This document shows, in pieces, positions 8,069-15,982 of a DNA stretch of 37,027 bases. Origin of the DNA: Segetibacter sp. (lineage in GTDB: Bacteria; Bacteroidota; Bacteroidia; Chitinophagales; Chitinophagaceae); NCBI GenBank assembly GCA_025963675.1, contig JAOQAJ010000392.1:1-37027 (forward strand), in the 5' to 3' direction. Position numbers and translations under genes: made by a program. The first letter of the stretch is position 1. Each line of letters starts with the position of its first letter. Below the pieces are notes generated by a model that did not search any database, had not been told where the DNA came from, and saw nothing but the letters and a program-made list of their open reading frames with translations.

Positions 8069-9538
8069 ATGTTTCAAGAAAAAGACAAAGCGCCTTCTGA
8101 TAATTCCAGGAGAGATTTTATAAAAAACACTGCCCTTGCTGCAGCTGGCTTTATGATTGTTCCAAGGCACGTACTTGGTGGAAGAGGATACATTGCCCCA
8201 AGTGATCGTTTAACAATTGCAAGCATTGGCGTAGGCGGAAAAGGTGAAAGTGACATCGCCAATTTTTTCAAAAGCGGAAAAGCAGACATTGCTTACTTAT
8301 GCGATGTAGATGAAAAAAGGGCCGCAAAAACAGTAGGCAATTTTCCAAAAGCAAAGGTGTATAAAGACTGGCGCCAGATGCTGGAAAAGGAATCAAAGAA
8401 TTTCGATGCTGTCTCTATTTCTACACCTGACCACAATCATGCTGTTGCAGCTTTGGCAGCAATGCAGCTTGGTAAGCATGTGTATGTACAAAAACCATTG
8501 ACCCACGATGTATATGAAGCACGGGTGCTTACAAATGCAGCTAAGAAGTACAAGGTTGTAACACAAATGGGCAACCAGGGCGCGTCGAATGATGGTGTAC
8601 GACAAATGATGGAATGGTATGACGATGGAGTAATCGGCAACGTACACACTATTTATTCCTGGACGAATAGGCCGGTATGGCCACAAGGCATACCCTGGTC
8701 AACAAATAAAGCAGAAGTTCCTAAAACCCTAGACTGGAACCTATGGTTAGGCACTGCTCCTAAAAAAGACTACGTAGAAAAGCTGGTTCCCTTTAACTGG
8801 CGAGGCTGGTGGGACTACGGTACCGGTGCATTAGGCGATATGGGTTGCCATCTTCTTGAAGCACCTTTCCGTGTCTTAGATCTACAATATGTTACCGATG
8901 TGCAGGCAAGTGTGGGCACTGTATATGTTGATGAATTCAAACAAGGATATTTCCCTGAAAGCGTTCCTCCTTCAAGCCATGTTACAATGCATTTTCCTAA
9001 AACGCGTAAAACAAAAGGCCCGGTTACTGTTCATTGGATGGATGGTGGAATACAGCCGGAAAGGCCTGAGGAGTTAGGCCCTAACGAAGTCTTTGGAGAT
9101 GGCGGTAACGGCACTTTGTTTATTGGTACAAAAGGTAAAATGATGTGCAGTACTTATGGCGCTAATGCAAGGTTGTTGCCTTTAACAAGAAATGCTGAAG
9201 TGAAAGTGAAGCAAAAATATGCAAGGGTTCCAGGCCAGGCAGAAGGTCACTATGCGCAGTGGGTTGAAGGTTGTATTGCAGGTTATGGCAAAACACAACT
9301 GAGTGCACCCTTTGAAATTTCAGGACCACTTACAGAGGCTTTGTGTATGGCTAATCTTGCCATAAGAGGTTATGATATCCGCACCCCGAGAACTACCGGT
9401 ACAGGGTTCAACTATCCGGGTCGCTACCTTAAACTTCTGTGGGATAATGAAAATATGAAAGTGACCAACTTTGACGACGTCAATCAATTTGTTCGTAGAA
9501 AATATCGTGAAGGATTTACGGTCGGAGAGTTGGCGTAG
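8069..9538 (+). CDS. Exported Gfo/Idh/MocA-family oxidoreductase
   Basis: A 489-residue NAD(P)-type oxidoreductase with a twin-arginine signal (S13-R-R-D-F-I-K, then a hydrophobic stretch to about residue 37). The dinucleotide-binding part begins at about residue 48 (LTIASIGVGGKGES), and the conserved lysine motif is Q141-K-P143 in place of the usual E-K-P. STPDHNHA (118-125) is also typical. Members with a Tat signal fold with tightly bound NAD(P) and act in the periplasm, where the cofactor must be recycled on the enzyme. It lies between the two subunit-3 genes. A role in redox isomerisation of a keto-sugar is inferred; the substrate is unknown. Confidence 0.9.
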   Translation: MFQEKDKAPSDNSRRDFIKNTALAAAGFMIVPRHVLGGRGYIAPSDRLTIASIGVGGKGESDIANFFKSGKADIAYLCDVDEKRAAKTVGNFPKAKVYKDWRQMLEKESKNFDAVSISTPDHNHAVAALAAMQLGKHVYVQKPLTHDVYEARVLTNAAKKYKVVTQMGNQGASNDGVRQMMEWYDDGVIGNVHTIYSWTNRPVWPQGIPWSTNKAEVPKTLDWNLWLGTAPKKDYVEKLVPFNWRGWWDYGTGALGDMGCHLLEAPFRVLDLQYVTDVQASVGTVYVDEFKQGYFPESVPPSSHVTMHFPKTRKTKGPVTVHWMDGGIQPERPEELGPNEVFGDGGNGTLFIGTKGKMMCSTYGANARLLPLTRNAEVKVKQKYARVPGQAEGHYAQWVEGCIAGYGKTQLSAPFEISGPLTEALCMANLAIRGYDIRTPRTTGTGFNYPGRYLKLLWDNENMKVTNFDDVNQFVRRKYREGFTVGELA

Positions 9539-9561
9539 GGATAGGGGAAAGTCTGTCACCA

Positions 9562-9599
9562 GTTTCGGGTTTTGAGTTTCGGGTTTTGAGTTTTGAGTT
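9562..9599 (+). repeat. Short tandem repeat, 14-bp unit
   Basis: Two exact copies of GTTTCGGGTTTTGA (9562-9575, 9576-9589) are followed by a shortened unit GTTTTGAGTTA. It starts 23 bp after the Gfo/Idh stop codon. It is probably slippage-prone filler. Confidence 0.8.
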
Positions 9600-9686
9600 A
9601 CCATAACACACGTATCTCTAATGATCAGGTTGCTTCATCCTACATCACAGTTTGTATTTGTTATTGTCGAACAGAAAAATAAAAGT

Positions 9687-9703
9687 ACAAGTGAGTGACA
9701 CAA
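9687..9703 (+). repeat. Intergenic repeat family, copy 2 (GTGAGTGACAC subtype)
   Basis: ACAAGTGAGTGACACAA preceded by GT and followed by GGATGTTGAA. The downstream ten bases match copy 3 (CGATGTTGAA) except for the first base. Confidence 0.85.
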
Positions 9704-9884
9704 GGATGTTGAACTGAAGAACAAATGCAGGCTACTAAAAAATCAAAAGGAAACCCTTTGCTAAACCGCAACTTTTAGACTCAGAAACATGACTGCAGAA
9801 TATGAAGCTATAAAGCCTGAAACCTGCAACTCAAAAATTTACACCCAAAACCAAAAACCTTTAACCAATCGAACTTTTAAGACT

Positions 9885-10451
9885 ATGAACAGAAGAGAAG
9901 CTGTTCAACATATAAGCCTGCTTTTAGGGGGATCGATTTTAGGTGCCAATGCGTTTTTAACGGGTTGTAAAAGCAGTGCAGATAGTAATAACAAAATTGC
10001 ATTTTCCAACGAGGATATAGATTTTTTAAATGAGGTTGGAGAAACCATTTTGCCTGCTACAAATACCCCTGGTGCTAAAGCTGCTAAGGTTGGCGAACAG
10101 ATGAAAGTAATGGTAAACGACTGTTACGAAGAAAGAGACCAGGTCATTTTTCATGATGGAATCCAAAAGATAAAAGATCTCTCAAAGCAACAATACGGAG
10201 AAAGCTTTATGGATCTGAAGCCGGATCAAAGGCTTGCACTTTTAACTAAGCTCGACAATGAACAAAAAGAGTTGATGAAAACCTGGCAATCACCTGCTGC
10301 GAAACCTTATTTCCGGATGATGAAAGAACTAACTTTACTTGGCTATTTTACCTCCGAAATTGGCTGTACCGAGGCAAGAAGATATGTTGAGACGCCGGGC
10401 AGGTACGAAGCTTGTATTCCTTACAAAAAAGGGGACAAGTCATGGGCTTAA
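9885..10451 (+). CDS. Gluconate 2-dehydrogenase subunit 3-like lipoprotein (second copy)
   Basis: A 188-residue paralogue of the protein at 7350. The ATG at 9885 was chosen because it gives the twin-arginine start (N2-R-R-E-A) and places the lipobox L25-T-G-C28 exactly as in the first copy; the upstream in-frame ATG at 9789 would add 32 residues in front of it. The conserved core (FLNEVGETILPATNTPGAKA, GYFTSEIGCTEARRY) is shared, but the charged insertion of the first copy is absent. Only one GMC large subunit is present in the window, so this protein either offers an alternative anchor for that enzyme, serves a large subunit encoded elsewhere, or works with the Gfo/Idh protein upstream. The isomerase gene follows after 24 bp. 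Confidence 0.87.
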   Translation: MNRREAVQHISLLLGGSILGANAFLTGCKSSADSNNKIAFSNEDIDFLNEVGETILPATNTPGAKAAKVGEQMKVMVNDCYEERDQVIFHDGIQKIKDLSKQQYGESFMDLKPDQRLALLTKLDNEQKELMKTWQSPAAKPYFRMMKELTLLGYFTSEIGCTEARRYVETPGRYEACIPYKKGDKSWA

Positions 10452-10475
10452 CTAAAAATAATCAAACAAACTATT

Positions 10476-11339
10476 ATGGATTATAAACGTAGGGAATTTC
10501 TAAAAGTAGCCGGAACATTTGCTTCAGGCGTAGCTCTTACAGGTGTTGCAGCTCAATTAACCGGATGCGGTGCAAGCTCAAAATTGAACGGTAAGAACAA
10601 TACATTCGGGCTTCAATTGTATAGTCTTCGTACCGACTTGCCTAAAGACCCCAAAGGTGTTTTAGCACAAGTCGCATCTTTTGGCTATAAACAATTGGAA
10701 GGATTTGAAGGTCCTAAGGGGATTTATTGGGGAATGTCAAATACCGAGTTTAAAAAGTATATGGACGACCTCGGCATGCAGATGGTTTCAAGTCATTGCA
10801 ATTGGAAACAAAACCTGGAGAAGAAAGCTGACGAAGCTGCAGCAATTGGAATGAAGTATTTGATGTGTCCTTTCCTCGGCGCGCAAAAGAACCTCGACTT
10901 GTATAAAAAGGCTGCCGAAGATTTTAATAAAGCTGGGCAGATTTGTAAACAGAGAGGGATTAGGTTTGCCTATCATAACCATGATTATTCATTCAAAAAA
11001 GTCGAAGGGCAGTATCCGCAGGATGTAATGATGCAGAACTCGGATAAAGACCTTGTAGACTTTGAACTGGATATGTACTGGGTAGTTGCAGCGGGTGAGG
11101 ATCCTAAAGCCTGGTTTGAAAAATACCCGGGACGTTTTAAATTAGGGCATGTTAAAGATCGTGGCGGTAAAGAGACAACGACTCTTGGCAGGGGAAATAT
11201 AGATTACCCAACTATTTTAAAAGATGCGCAAAAAGGTGGAATGGAGTATTTCATAGTTGAGCAGGAACAATATGAGGGAACTACTCCAATTGCCGCTGTA
11301 AAAGATGACGCCGAATACATGAAAAGATTAAAGATCTAA
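10476..11339 (+). CDS. Exported sugar isomerase/epimerase (TIM barrel) lipoprotein
   Basis: A 287-residue protein with a twin-arginine signal (K4-R-R-E-F-L-K) and lipobox L28-T-G-C31, followed by a xylose-isomerase-like TIM barrel (FGLQLYSLRTDLPKDP onward). Active-site candidates are YHNHDYSF, the acidic residues in DFELDMYW, the His and Asp in GHVKDRGG and the Glu in FIVEQEQ. Its close paralogue is at 14606 (same LQLY(S/T)(L/V)R start and HVKD, FxVEQ blocks). It is the last gene of the plus unit and ends right at a terminator. An envelope location implies that it acts on the oxidised sugar before uptake; this is inferred. Confidence 0.88.
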   Translation: MDYKRREFLKVAGTFASGVALTGVAAQLTGCGASSKLNGKNNTFGLQLYSLRTDLPKDPKGVLAQVASFGYKQLEGFEGPKGIYWGMSNTEFKKYMDDLGMQMVSSHCNWKQNLEKKADEAAAIGMKYLMCPFLGAQKNLDLYKKAAEDFNKAGQICKQRGIRFAYHNHDYSFKKVEGQYPQDVMMQNSDKDLVDFELDMYWVVAAGEDPKAWFEKYPGRFKLGHVKDRGGKETTTLGRGNIDYPTILKDAQKGGMEYFIVEQEQYEGTTPIAAVKDDAEYMKRLKI

Positions 11340-11378
11340 AAAAAGAAGCTTACCTAAAAAGGTGAGCTTCTTTTTTTA
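11338..11378 (+). terminator. Rho-independent terminator of the GMC unit
   Basis: The stem AGAAGCTTACCT pairs with AGGTGAGCTTCT (one T-G wobble) around a short A-rich loop and is followed by T7. It overlaps the end of the isomerase gene and closes the plus-strand unit. Confidence 0.88.
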
Positions 11379-11417
11379 TAAGAAAATTAAAAACACTACT
11401 AAAAACACCTATCACGA

Positions 11418-12203
11418 ATGAAGAAATTGTTTTCTTATTTTATAATACTGCTTGTTTCAAGTCTTTTGATAAGTGAATCAAACGCAGCGCCGACAGCAAA
11501 GAACACCGGGTATTTTATTTTAAAGGTTTATCATTATAGTACTGCTGCGCAAGAGGCGTCTATTGATAGTTTCCTTCAATACAGTTATCTCCCTTTTTTA
11601 CAATCATCCAAAATAAATAATATTGGTGTTTTTAAGGCAATAGCCAACGATACTGCTACTGATAAAAAAATCTATGTATTCATTCCTTTTAAATCTTTGA
11701 AACAGTGGGAAGGTTTGTCTGCTCCTGCAGTTGAAAACGCTGTTTCTGGTGATGGGGGTTATATAAACGCAGCATACAATAAAGCAGCATACACAAGATT
11801 TGAAACGATCTTATTAAAGGCATTTCCACTAATGTCTGAAATAGGTCCTTCAAAACTTGCCGGGCCAAAAAGCGAAAGAGTATATGAACTCAGAAGCTAT
11901 GAAGGACCGTCTGAAAAGCTCTTTAGGAACAAAGTAAAAATGTTTAATGAGGGAGGGGAAACAGCCTTGTTTTCACGTCTCGGCTTCAATGCAGTTTTTT
12001 ATAGTGAAGTTGTTTTCGGATCTAAAATGCCGAATCTTATGTACATGACTTCTTTCGAAAACATGAAGTCAAGAGATGAACATTGGAAAGCTTTCAGTGC
12101 TGATCCTGAATGGAAAACTTTGGCTGCCAATCGTGAGTATCAACACAACGTGTCACATATCGACATCACGTATTTAAGACCAACAGACTATTCTCGACTA
12201 TAA
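11418..12203 (+). CDS. Exported NIPSNAP-family protein
   Basis: A 261-residue protein with a Sec signal peptide (about residues 1-23, ending S-N-A) and two related ferredoxin-like halves. The second half has the family's typical opening YELRSYEGPSEKLFRNKVKMF and closing motif with HWKAFSADPEWK. NIPSNAP proteins have dimeric alpha/beta-barrel folds; the bacterial ones have no settled function. It stands alone between two terminators, in the direction of the GMC unit, and often accompanies sugar-catabolic clusters of this phylum. A link to the keto-sugar pathway is only contextual. Confidence 0.85.
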   Translation: MKKLFSYFIILLVSSLLISESNAAPTAKNTGYFILKVYHYSTAAQEASIDSFLQYSYLPFLQSSKINNIGVFKAIANDTATDKKIYVFIPFKSLKQWEGLSAPAVENAVSGDGGYINAAYNKAAYTRFETILLKAFPLMSEIGPSKLAGPKSERVYELRSYEGPSEKLFRNKVKMFNEGGETALFSRLGFNAVFYSEVVFGSKMPNLMYMTSFENMKSRDEHWKAFSADPEWKTLAANREYQHNVSHIDITYLRPTDYSRL

Positions 12204-12217
12204 ATAGAATTTTATCT

Positions 12218-12262
12218 AAAAGAGGTGAGCCCTTTAAAATTTCTAAAGGCTTCACCTCTTTT
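12218..12262 (+). terminator. Rho-independent terminator after the NIPSNAP gene
   Basis: A long hairpin: AAAAGAGGTGA pairs with TCACCTCTTTT, and CCTTTA with TAAAGG, interrupted by a two-base mismatch. A T-rich tract follows. A-runs on the 5' side would also permit function on the minus strand. Confidence 0.87.
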
Positions 12263-12410
12263 TCATTTTCCCAATAAAGCGATTTGAACAACGCATCAAA
12301 CCCCTCTGCCTCGCAATCTTGTTTGGTGCTTTACTAATTCCTTTTGCCGGTAGAACATGTATCAATAGTACGCAGTCATTATTGGTTATTCCAGCGGCTG
12401 TTTTTCATGG

Positions 12411-12431
12411 TATCATCGTTGCGTCGCAATC
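12411..12431 (-). repeat. Intergenic repeat family, GCGACGC subtype (copy a)
   Basis: On the minus strand this reads GATTGCGACGCAACGATGATA. It shares GCGACGCAAC with the copy at 21489 and the CAACGATG part with copy 3 of the first subtype. It lies in the spacer between the NIPSNAP and GlcG-like genes. Confidence 0.65.
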
Positions 12432-12506
12432 ACTTTATCTGTAACACGCAGAGCATCTTCAGCCTTTATTACAAAATAAAAAAACGGTTCAAAAAACATC
12501 AACTTA

Positions 12507-12959
12507 TCAAGTCTGCCTATTCACTGCATCAAGCGCCCTGACCATAATCTCGAGATCAACTACTCCTCTAAAACCGCTAAAGCCCACAGCTAACTCTGTT
12601 CCATCAGTTAACGTAATAAGTTGCCCGCCTTCCCAACCTATCCAGTCAGGTCTTTCTATACCGAACTTTTCTTCGTCTATTTCGTTGTTGAATGCAAGCT
12701 TTTCAAACTCTCCTGTTTTTAACCTTGTTATATAAACCTGGCTTGCTTTTGTCCATGCAACTGTATAGGACTCCCTGGCCCTGATTTTATTTGTACCGAA
12801 CATTCGTCCATAGACTACTCCCTCATCATCTATTATACACACAGACACATTTCCATTTGCTATTCTTCTGTCTTCTTCGTTTTCCATATAAAATGGAATC
12901 AGCTTTTCAGCTTCGTCTATAATTTTTCTGACCGTGCTTTCCAGCTCTTTACCCTTCAT
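12507..12959 (-). CDS. GlcG/HbpS-like (DUF336) protein
   Basis: A 150-residue soluble protein without a signal peptide. The alternating helix and strand pattern, the VCIIDDEGVVYGRMFG block and the central SYTVAWTKASQVY helix resemble the GlcG/HbpS haem-degrading or haem-binding family. The usual glycine-rich turn near the C terminus appears as TELAVGFSGFRGVVDLEI. In other bacteria GlcG is encoded with glycolate oxidation genes; here it precedes an exported isomerase and a beta-propeller gene that lie upstream on the same strand. It is 97 bp downstream of the propeller gene. Assignment is good at the family level and weak for function. Confidence 0.75.
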   Translation of the reverse strand: MKGKELESTVRKIIDEAEKLIPFYMENEEDRRIANGNVSVCIIDDEGVVYGRMFGTNKIRARESYTVAWTKASQVYITRLKTGEFEKLAFNNEIDEEKFGIERPDWIGWEGGQLITLTDGTELAVGFSGFRGVVDLEIMVRALDAVNRQT

Positions 12960-13056
12960 GAAAATATTTTTAGATTTATATAAGAACCGGCAATATTCAA
13001 AACGTCATTTGATGAACATTGAATATTGAACCAGGCACATTGCTTATTAAAAATCT

Positions 13057-14571
13057 CTACTTATTCATCGTGCTATTACTGATAAAAGCAACGTACTTAC
13101 TATCGGGCGACCACGAAGGAGTATTTATTGTTCCTTGCCCACCATAAACGTATGCAATCACTTTAGGCTTTCCCCCTGTAATTGGCATTAGCCTCAGGTA
13201 TACATGTTTATAAAAAGGATGATCTCCCGGTGGAACTTCTTCTTTTAAAAACGATATAAATGCTATCCATTTTCCATCCGGAGAAATATGTGGAAACCAG
13301 TCATGAAACTCCCCTGTAGTTACCGCTTCCTGGTTGGTTCCATCGGCATTCATTCGCCAGATTTGCATTGGTCCGTTACGGTTAGAATTGAAATAGATAT
13401 ACTTCCCGTCCGGTGTATATTCAGGTCCGTCGTCTAAGCCTTTTGCGGTTGTCAGTTGCACTTCCTGTCCACCTTTTGCCGGAACTTTGTAAATGTCAAA
13501 TTCATTATTTCGTTGTCCTGTAAAAACAAGCGTTTGTGCATCAGGCGACCAGCCATGTCCATACGACGGACCTTTTGGTGTAATCTGTTTTGGGGTTCCT
13601 CCGGTAACGGGAACTGTATATATGATTGAACCTCCTAAAGCCGAAACACCACTACTTAGCAACAACATTTTTCCGTCAAAAGAAAGTACATGATCGTTGT
13701 TGTTATTCTTAACATCACCGGTTGGTAAAACTGTAGGTTGACGTGTAGCAAGATCAAATTTGTAAATCAAACCTTCGCTGTTATAAATAAGTGTTTTATT
13801 ATCAGGTGTCCAGTTAGGAGCCTGCAGCGATTTTGGTGAAGTATAAATGATTTCGCGATCACCTGAAACAACATTTAAAATCTCAAGATTACTTCCAAGA
13901 TATTCTCTATAAGGAACAAGACCGGGATGTGCCGGCACCGATATTTGCACATCTTTAAAAACGCCCGTCTCAACAACATCAGCGTTGTGTGAACCAACAA
14001 ATAAACCAACATAGACTTCATCTCCCAGGTTAAGATCGGCAACTTCTTCAGTTATAAAAGGCTCTCCAAATTTGGCTGCTCTCATTGTGTAAGTATTGCC
14101 TTTTCTTTCGAGTTGAATTATGTTAGCGTGGGTTGTCGATGACTTTTTTTCCTCGGTGTTAGTAGCATCAACTCTCCTAAATTGTAATGACGTTAATCCA
14201 TCTCCATGCACAACTGCATTTATCTGCGCAGATTTTGCGTCAAGACTTTTACGAACCATCCAACCAACTTTTCTGTGTGGGTCTACACCTTGAAATCCAA
14301 CCAGCTCAGCTTTTGCATAAAGTATAAAGTCTCCTTTTAATTTCTTGTATACATAATGAAACTCATCGTGGTCAAACCAAATATTATAACCGGAACCAGA
14401 AATAATATACTGATCGCTTTGAGGAATATAGAGACCCGAACCCGGTTTGACCTTGGCACCAATGTCGGCCTGCCCTTCAAAAATGCCTACACTTTGTTGA
14501 GCGAGAACAGGGGTGCCAACAAGCATTAAAAGGAGTAGAGAAACGGAATTTGTAATTGACGAAATTTTCAT
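13057..14571 (-). CDS. Exported protein with an N-terminal jelly-roll-like domain and a TolB-type beta-propeller
   Basis: The ATG at 14571 is preferred over the TTG at 14580, since it gives a standard signal peptide (MKISSITNSV, then a hydrophobic core ending V-L-A). The mature part has two domains. Residues about 30-215 form a beta-rich region (GSGYNIWFDHDEFHYVYKK, KVGWMVRKSL) resembling DUF1349/concanavalin-like folds. Residues about 225-500 hold repeated PD40/WD40-like strands such as APNWTPDNKTLIYNS, GHGWSPDAQTLVFTG, GPEYTPDGKYIYFNS and FPHISPDGKWIAFIS, typical of TolB-like propellers. It is followed by the GlcG-like gene and lies 26 bp downstream of an exported isomerase gene. It may bind or process sugars; no catalytic residues are recognisable. 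Confidence 0.8.
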   Translation of the reverse strand: MKISSITNSVSLLLLMLVGTPVLAQQSVGIFEGQADIGAKVKPGSGLYIPQSDQYIISGSGYNIWFDHDEFHYVYKKLKGDFILYAKAELVGFQGVDPHRKVGWMVRKSLDAKSAQINAVVHGDGLTSLQFRRVDATNTEEKKSSTTHANIIQLERKGNTYTMRAAKFGEPFITEEVADLNLGDEVYVGLFVGSHNADVVETGVFKDVQISVPAHPGLVPYREYLGSNLEILNVVSGDREIIYTSPKSLQAPNWTPDNKTLIYNSEGLIYKFDLATRQPTVLPTGDVKNNNNDHVLSFDGKMLLLSSGVSALGGSIIYTVPVTGGTPKQITPKGPSYGHGWSPDAQTLVFTGQRNNEFDIYKVPAKGGQEVQLTTAKGLDDGPEYTPDGKYIYFNSNRNGPMQIWRMNADGTNQEAVTTGEFHDWFPHISPDGKWIAFISFLKEEVPPGDHPFYKHVYLRLMPITGGKPKVIAYVYGGQGTINTPSWSPDSKYVAFISNSTMNK

Positions 14572-14605
14572 AACGGGCAAATTCTAATGAAAAAGGTGAA
14601 TTAGG

Positions 14606-15487
14606 CTAAACGAGATTTTTTTTAATATAGGTAATACTCTTTGTTATGCTGTCAAAAGGATTTCCCGGAGTTATATCCTGTTCAACAAAAAAGTATTTCA
14701 TTCCTGCTTTATTAGCCTGTTTAAATATTCTTTTAAAATCGATTGATCCATTACCTACTTCTGTAAAAGCCTTATTAGGTGTCCTATCCATGTCCTTAAC
14801 ATGGAATAATGGAAATCTTCCAGGGTGCTGATTTATTAATTCCACGGGATCCTTCCCTGCTTTGCTAACCCAATATATATCCATTTCCATCTTAACCAGA
14901 TTCTTGTCTGTATTTAAAAGTATGTCGTAAGGAAGGGTTGATCCCTTGCCCATAAATTCAAAATCGTGATTGTGATAGCATAGTTGTATACCCGATTTTT
15001 TGCAGCGCTCGCCCGCTTTGTTTAATGCATCTGCAACAACTTTATAATGATCTAAACCACCACGCTCCTGCTCAGATAAGTAAGCGCACACCATATATTT
15101 TACACCGACAGCAGCAGCATCATCCACTGCTTTATCCCACTCGTACAACATCGTGCCTTTTGTATTTTGTCCGTTGGTTTTTTCTTCACCCAACCTGTAA
15201 TGGCTGCTCGGCATGATTAACCCGTTCTGCTTCAAAACTTTTGAAAATACGGCAGGTGTCATACCATAAAAATTCTGACTTCCGGTATAGGTTGCACCTT
15301 CTAAAGAGTTATAACCGATAGCAGCAACTTTAGCAAGTGTACCTGTAGGGTCTTTTTGCATTGCATCGCGAACAGTATATAATTGCAATCCGATATATTT
15401 CTTTTTTTTGCCGAAAAACTCAGGCTCGAAAAAAGCACCTGCGCTAAGTAGTGAGGTAGATTTAATGAATGATCGTCTTGATGACAT
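14606..15487 (-). CDS. Exported sugar isomerase/epimerase (TIM barrel), second copy
   Basis: A 293-residue protein with an RR-containing start (M-S-S-R-R-S-F-I-K) and a hydrophobic stretch, resembling a Tat signal without a lipobox. The TIM barrel starts at about residue 31 (YIGLQLYTVRDAMQKDP). Metal-site candidates match those of the paralogue at 10476: YHNHDFEF, EMDIYW, FHVKDMDR and FFVEQDI. It is first in a minus-strand set with the propeller and GlcG-like genes. Exported versions of this family are common in Bacteroidota keto-sugar clusters. Function is inferred from the neighbours. Confidence 0.86.
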   Translation of the reverse strand: MSSRRSFIKSTSLLSAGAFFEPEFFGKKKKYIGLQLYTVRDAMQKDPTGTLAKVAAIGYNSLEGATYTGSQNFYGMTPAVFSKVLKQNGLIMPSSHYRLGEEKTNGQNTKGTMLYEWDKAVDDAAAVGVKYMVCAYLSEQERGGLDHYKVVADALNKAGERCKKSGIQLCYHNHDFEFMGKGSTLPYDILLNTDKNLVKMEMDIYWVSKAGKDPVELINQHPGRFPLFHVKDMDRTPNKAFTEVGNGSIDFKRIFKQANKAGMKYFFVEQDITPGNPFDSITKSITYIKKNLV

Positions 15488-15982
15488 ACTAATCGTTATT
15501 AAGGTGGTTATTTAATGAAGAAACTCTTTAATAAAAGTACTTAATAACCAGCAGATTGCGGGTTATTGTATTTCAAGTTATTTAGCTATGTCAGATACTT
15601 TTTTATCAAGACAACTAATAAAGCGAAATCCCGGCTTTATTAATAATAACTTTAAAGCACGCCGTTATTGACCATATTTACTTTACAATAACACTATTAA
15701 AAGAGATTGAGTGAGTACATTCTTATGCACCGTGTATTTGTGACATAGAATTACGTGTCGAAGCAGCTGCAATATTGAAATTCGAACAAGTAGAACCACG
15801 ATATGAAAGCACAAGTGAGTGACACAACGATGTTGAAAAGAGATCTACCGTCAGCTACATAAATATTCTTTTTAAAACTACTATTTCTGTCGTTTTACCA
15901 TTCTTCATTAATAATCGGGAAAACTGCGAAAATACTTTTCAACCGATTATCTTCGTTAGACTAAAAACACACCTAAACGTTT
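15488..15982. other. 495-bp divergent intergenic region
   Basis: It separates the isomerase set (minus) from the DUF4836 gene (plus). It carries repeat copy 3 at 15811. A near-match to the Bacteroidota -7 box, TATCTTCG, lies at about 15947-15954 upstream of the DUF4836 gene, but no clear TTG element was found at the right distance. No gene was seen. Confidence 0.55.
15811..15837 (+). repeat. Intergenic repeat family, copy 3 (GTGAGTGACAC subtype)
   Basis: The core ACAAGTGAGTGACACAAC is followed by GATGTTGAA, which is nearly shared with copy 2. It is the longest match in the window and lies 145 bp before the DUF4836 gene. Confidence 0.85.

Larger units (their letters stand above)
9539..9884. 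other. 346-bp intergenic region within the GMC unit
   Basis: The stretch holds a 14-bp tandem repeat (9562-9589), repeat copy 2 (9687-9703), and A-rich sequence before the second subunit-3 gene. An in-frame ATG at 9789 opens a longer version of that gene, but the 32 extra residues have low-complexity composition and precede a perfect Tat start, so this is taken as non-coding. No terminator is visible, so the plus-strand transcript may run through. Confidence 0.6.

Noticed and set aside
12344-12541. Plus-strand open frame of 65 codons in the spacer
   Set aside because: Overlaps the end of the GlcG-like gene, has no recognisable features and includes a copy of the intergenic repeat.
14572-14580. 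Upstream TTG start for the propeller gene
   Set aside because: The ATG at 14571 gives a normal signal peptide; the TTG would add only three residues in front of it.
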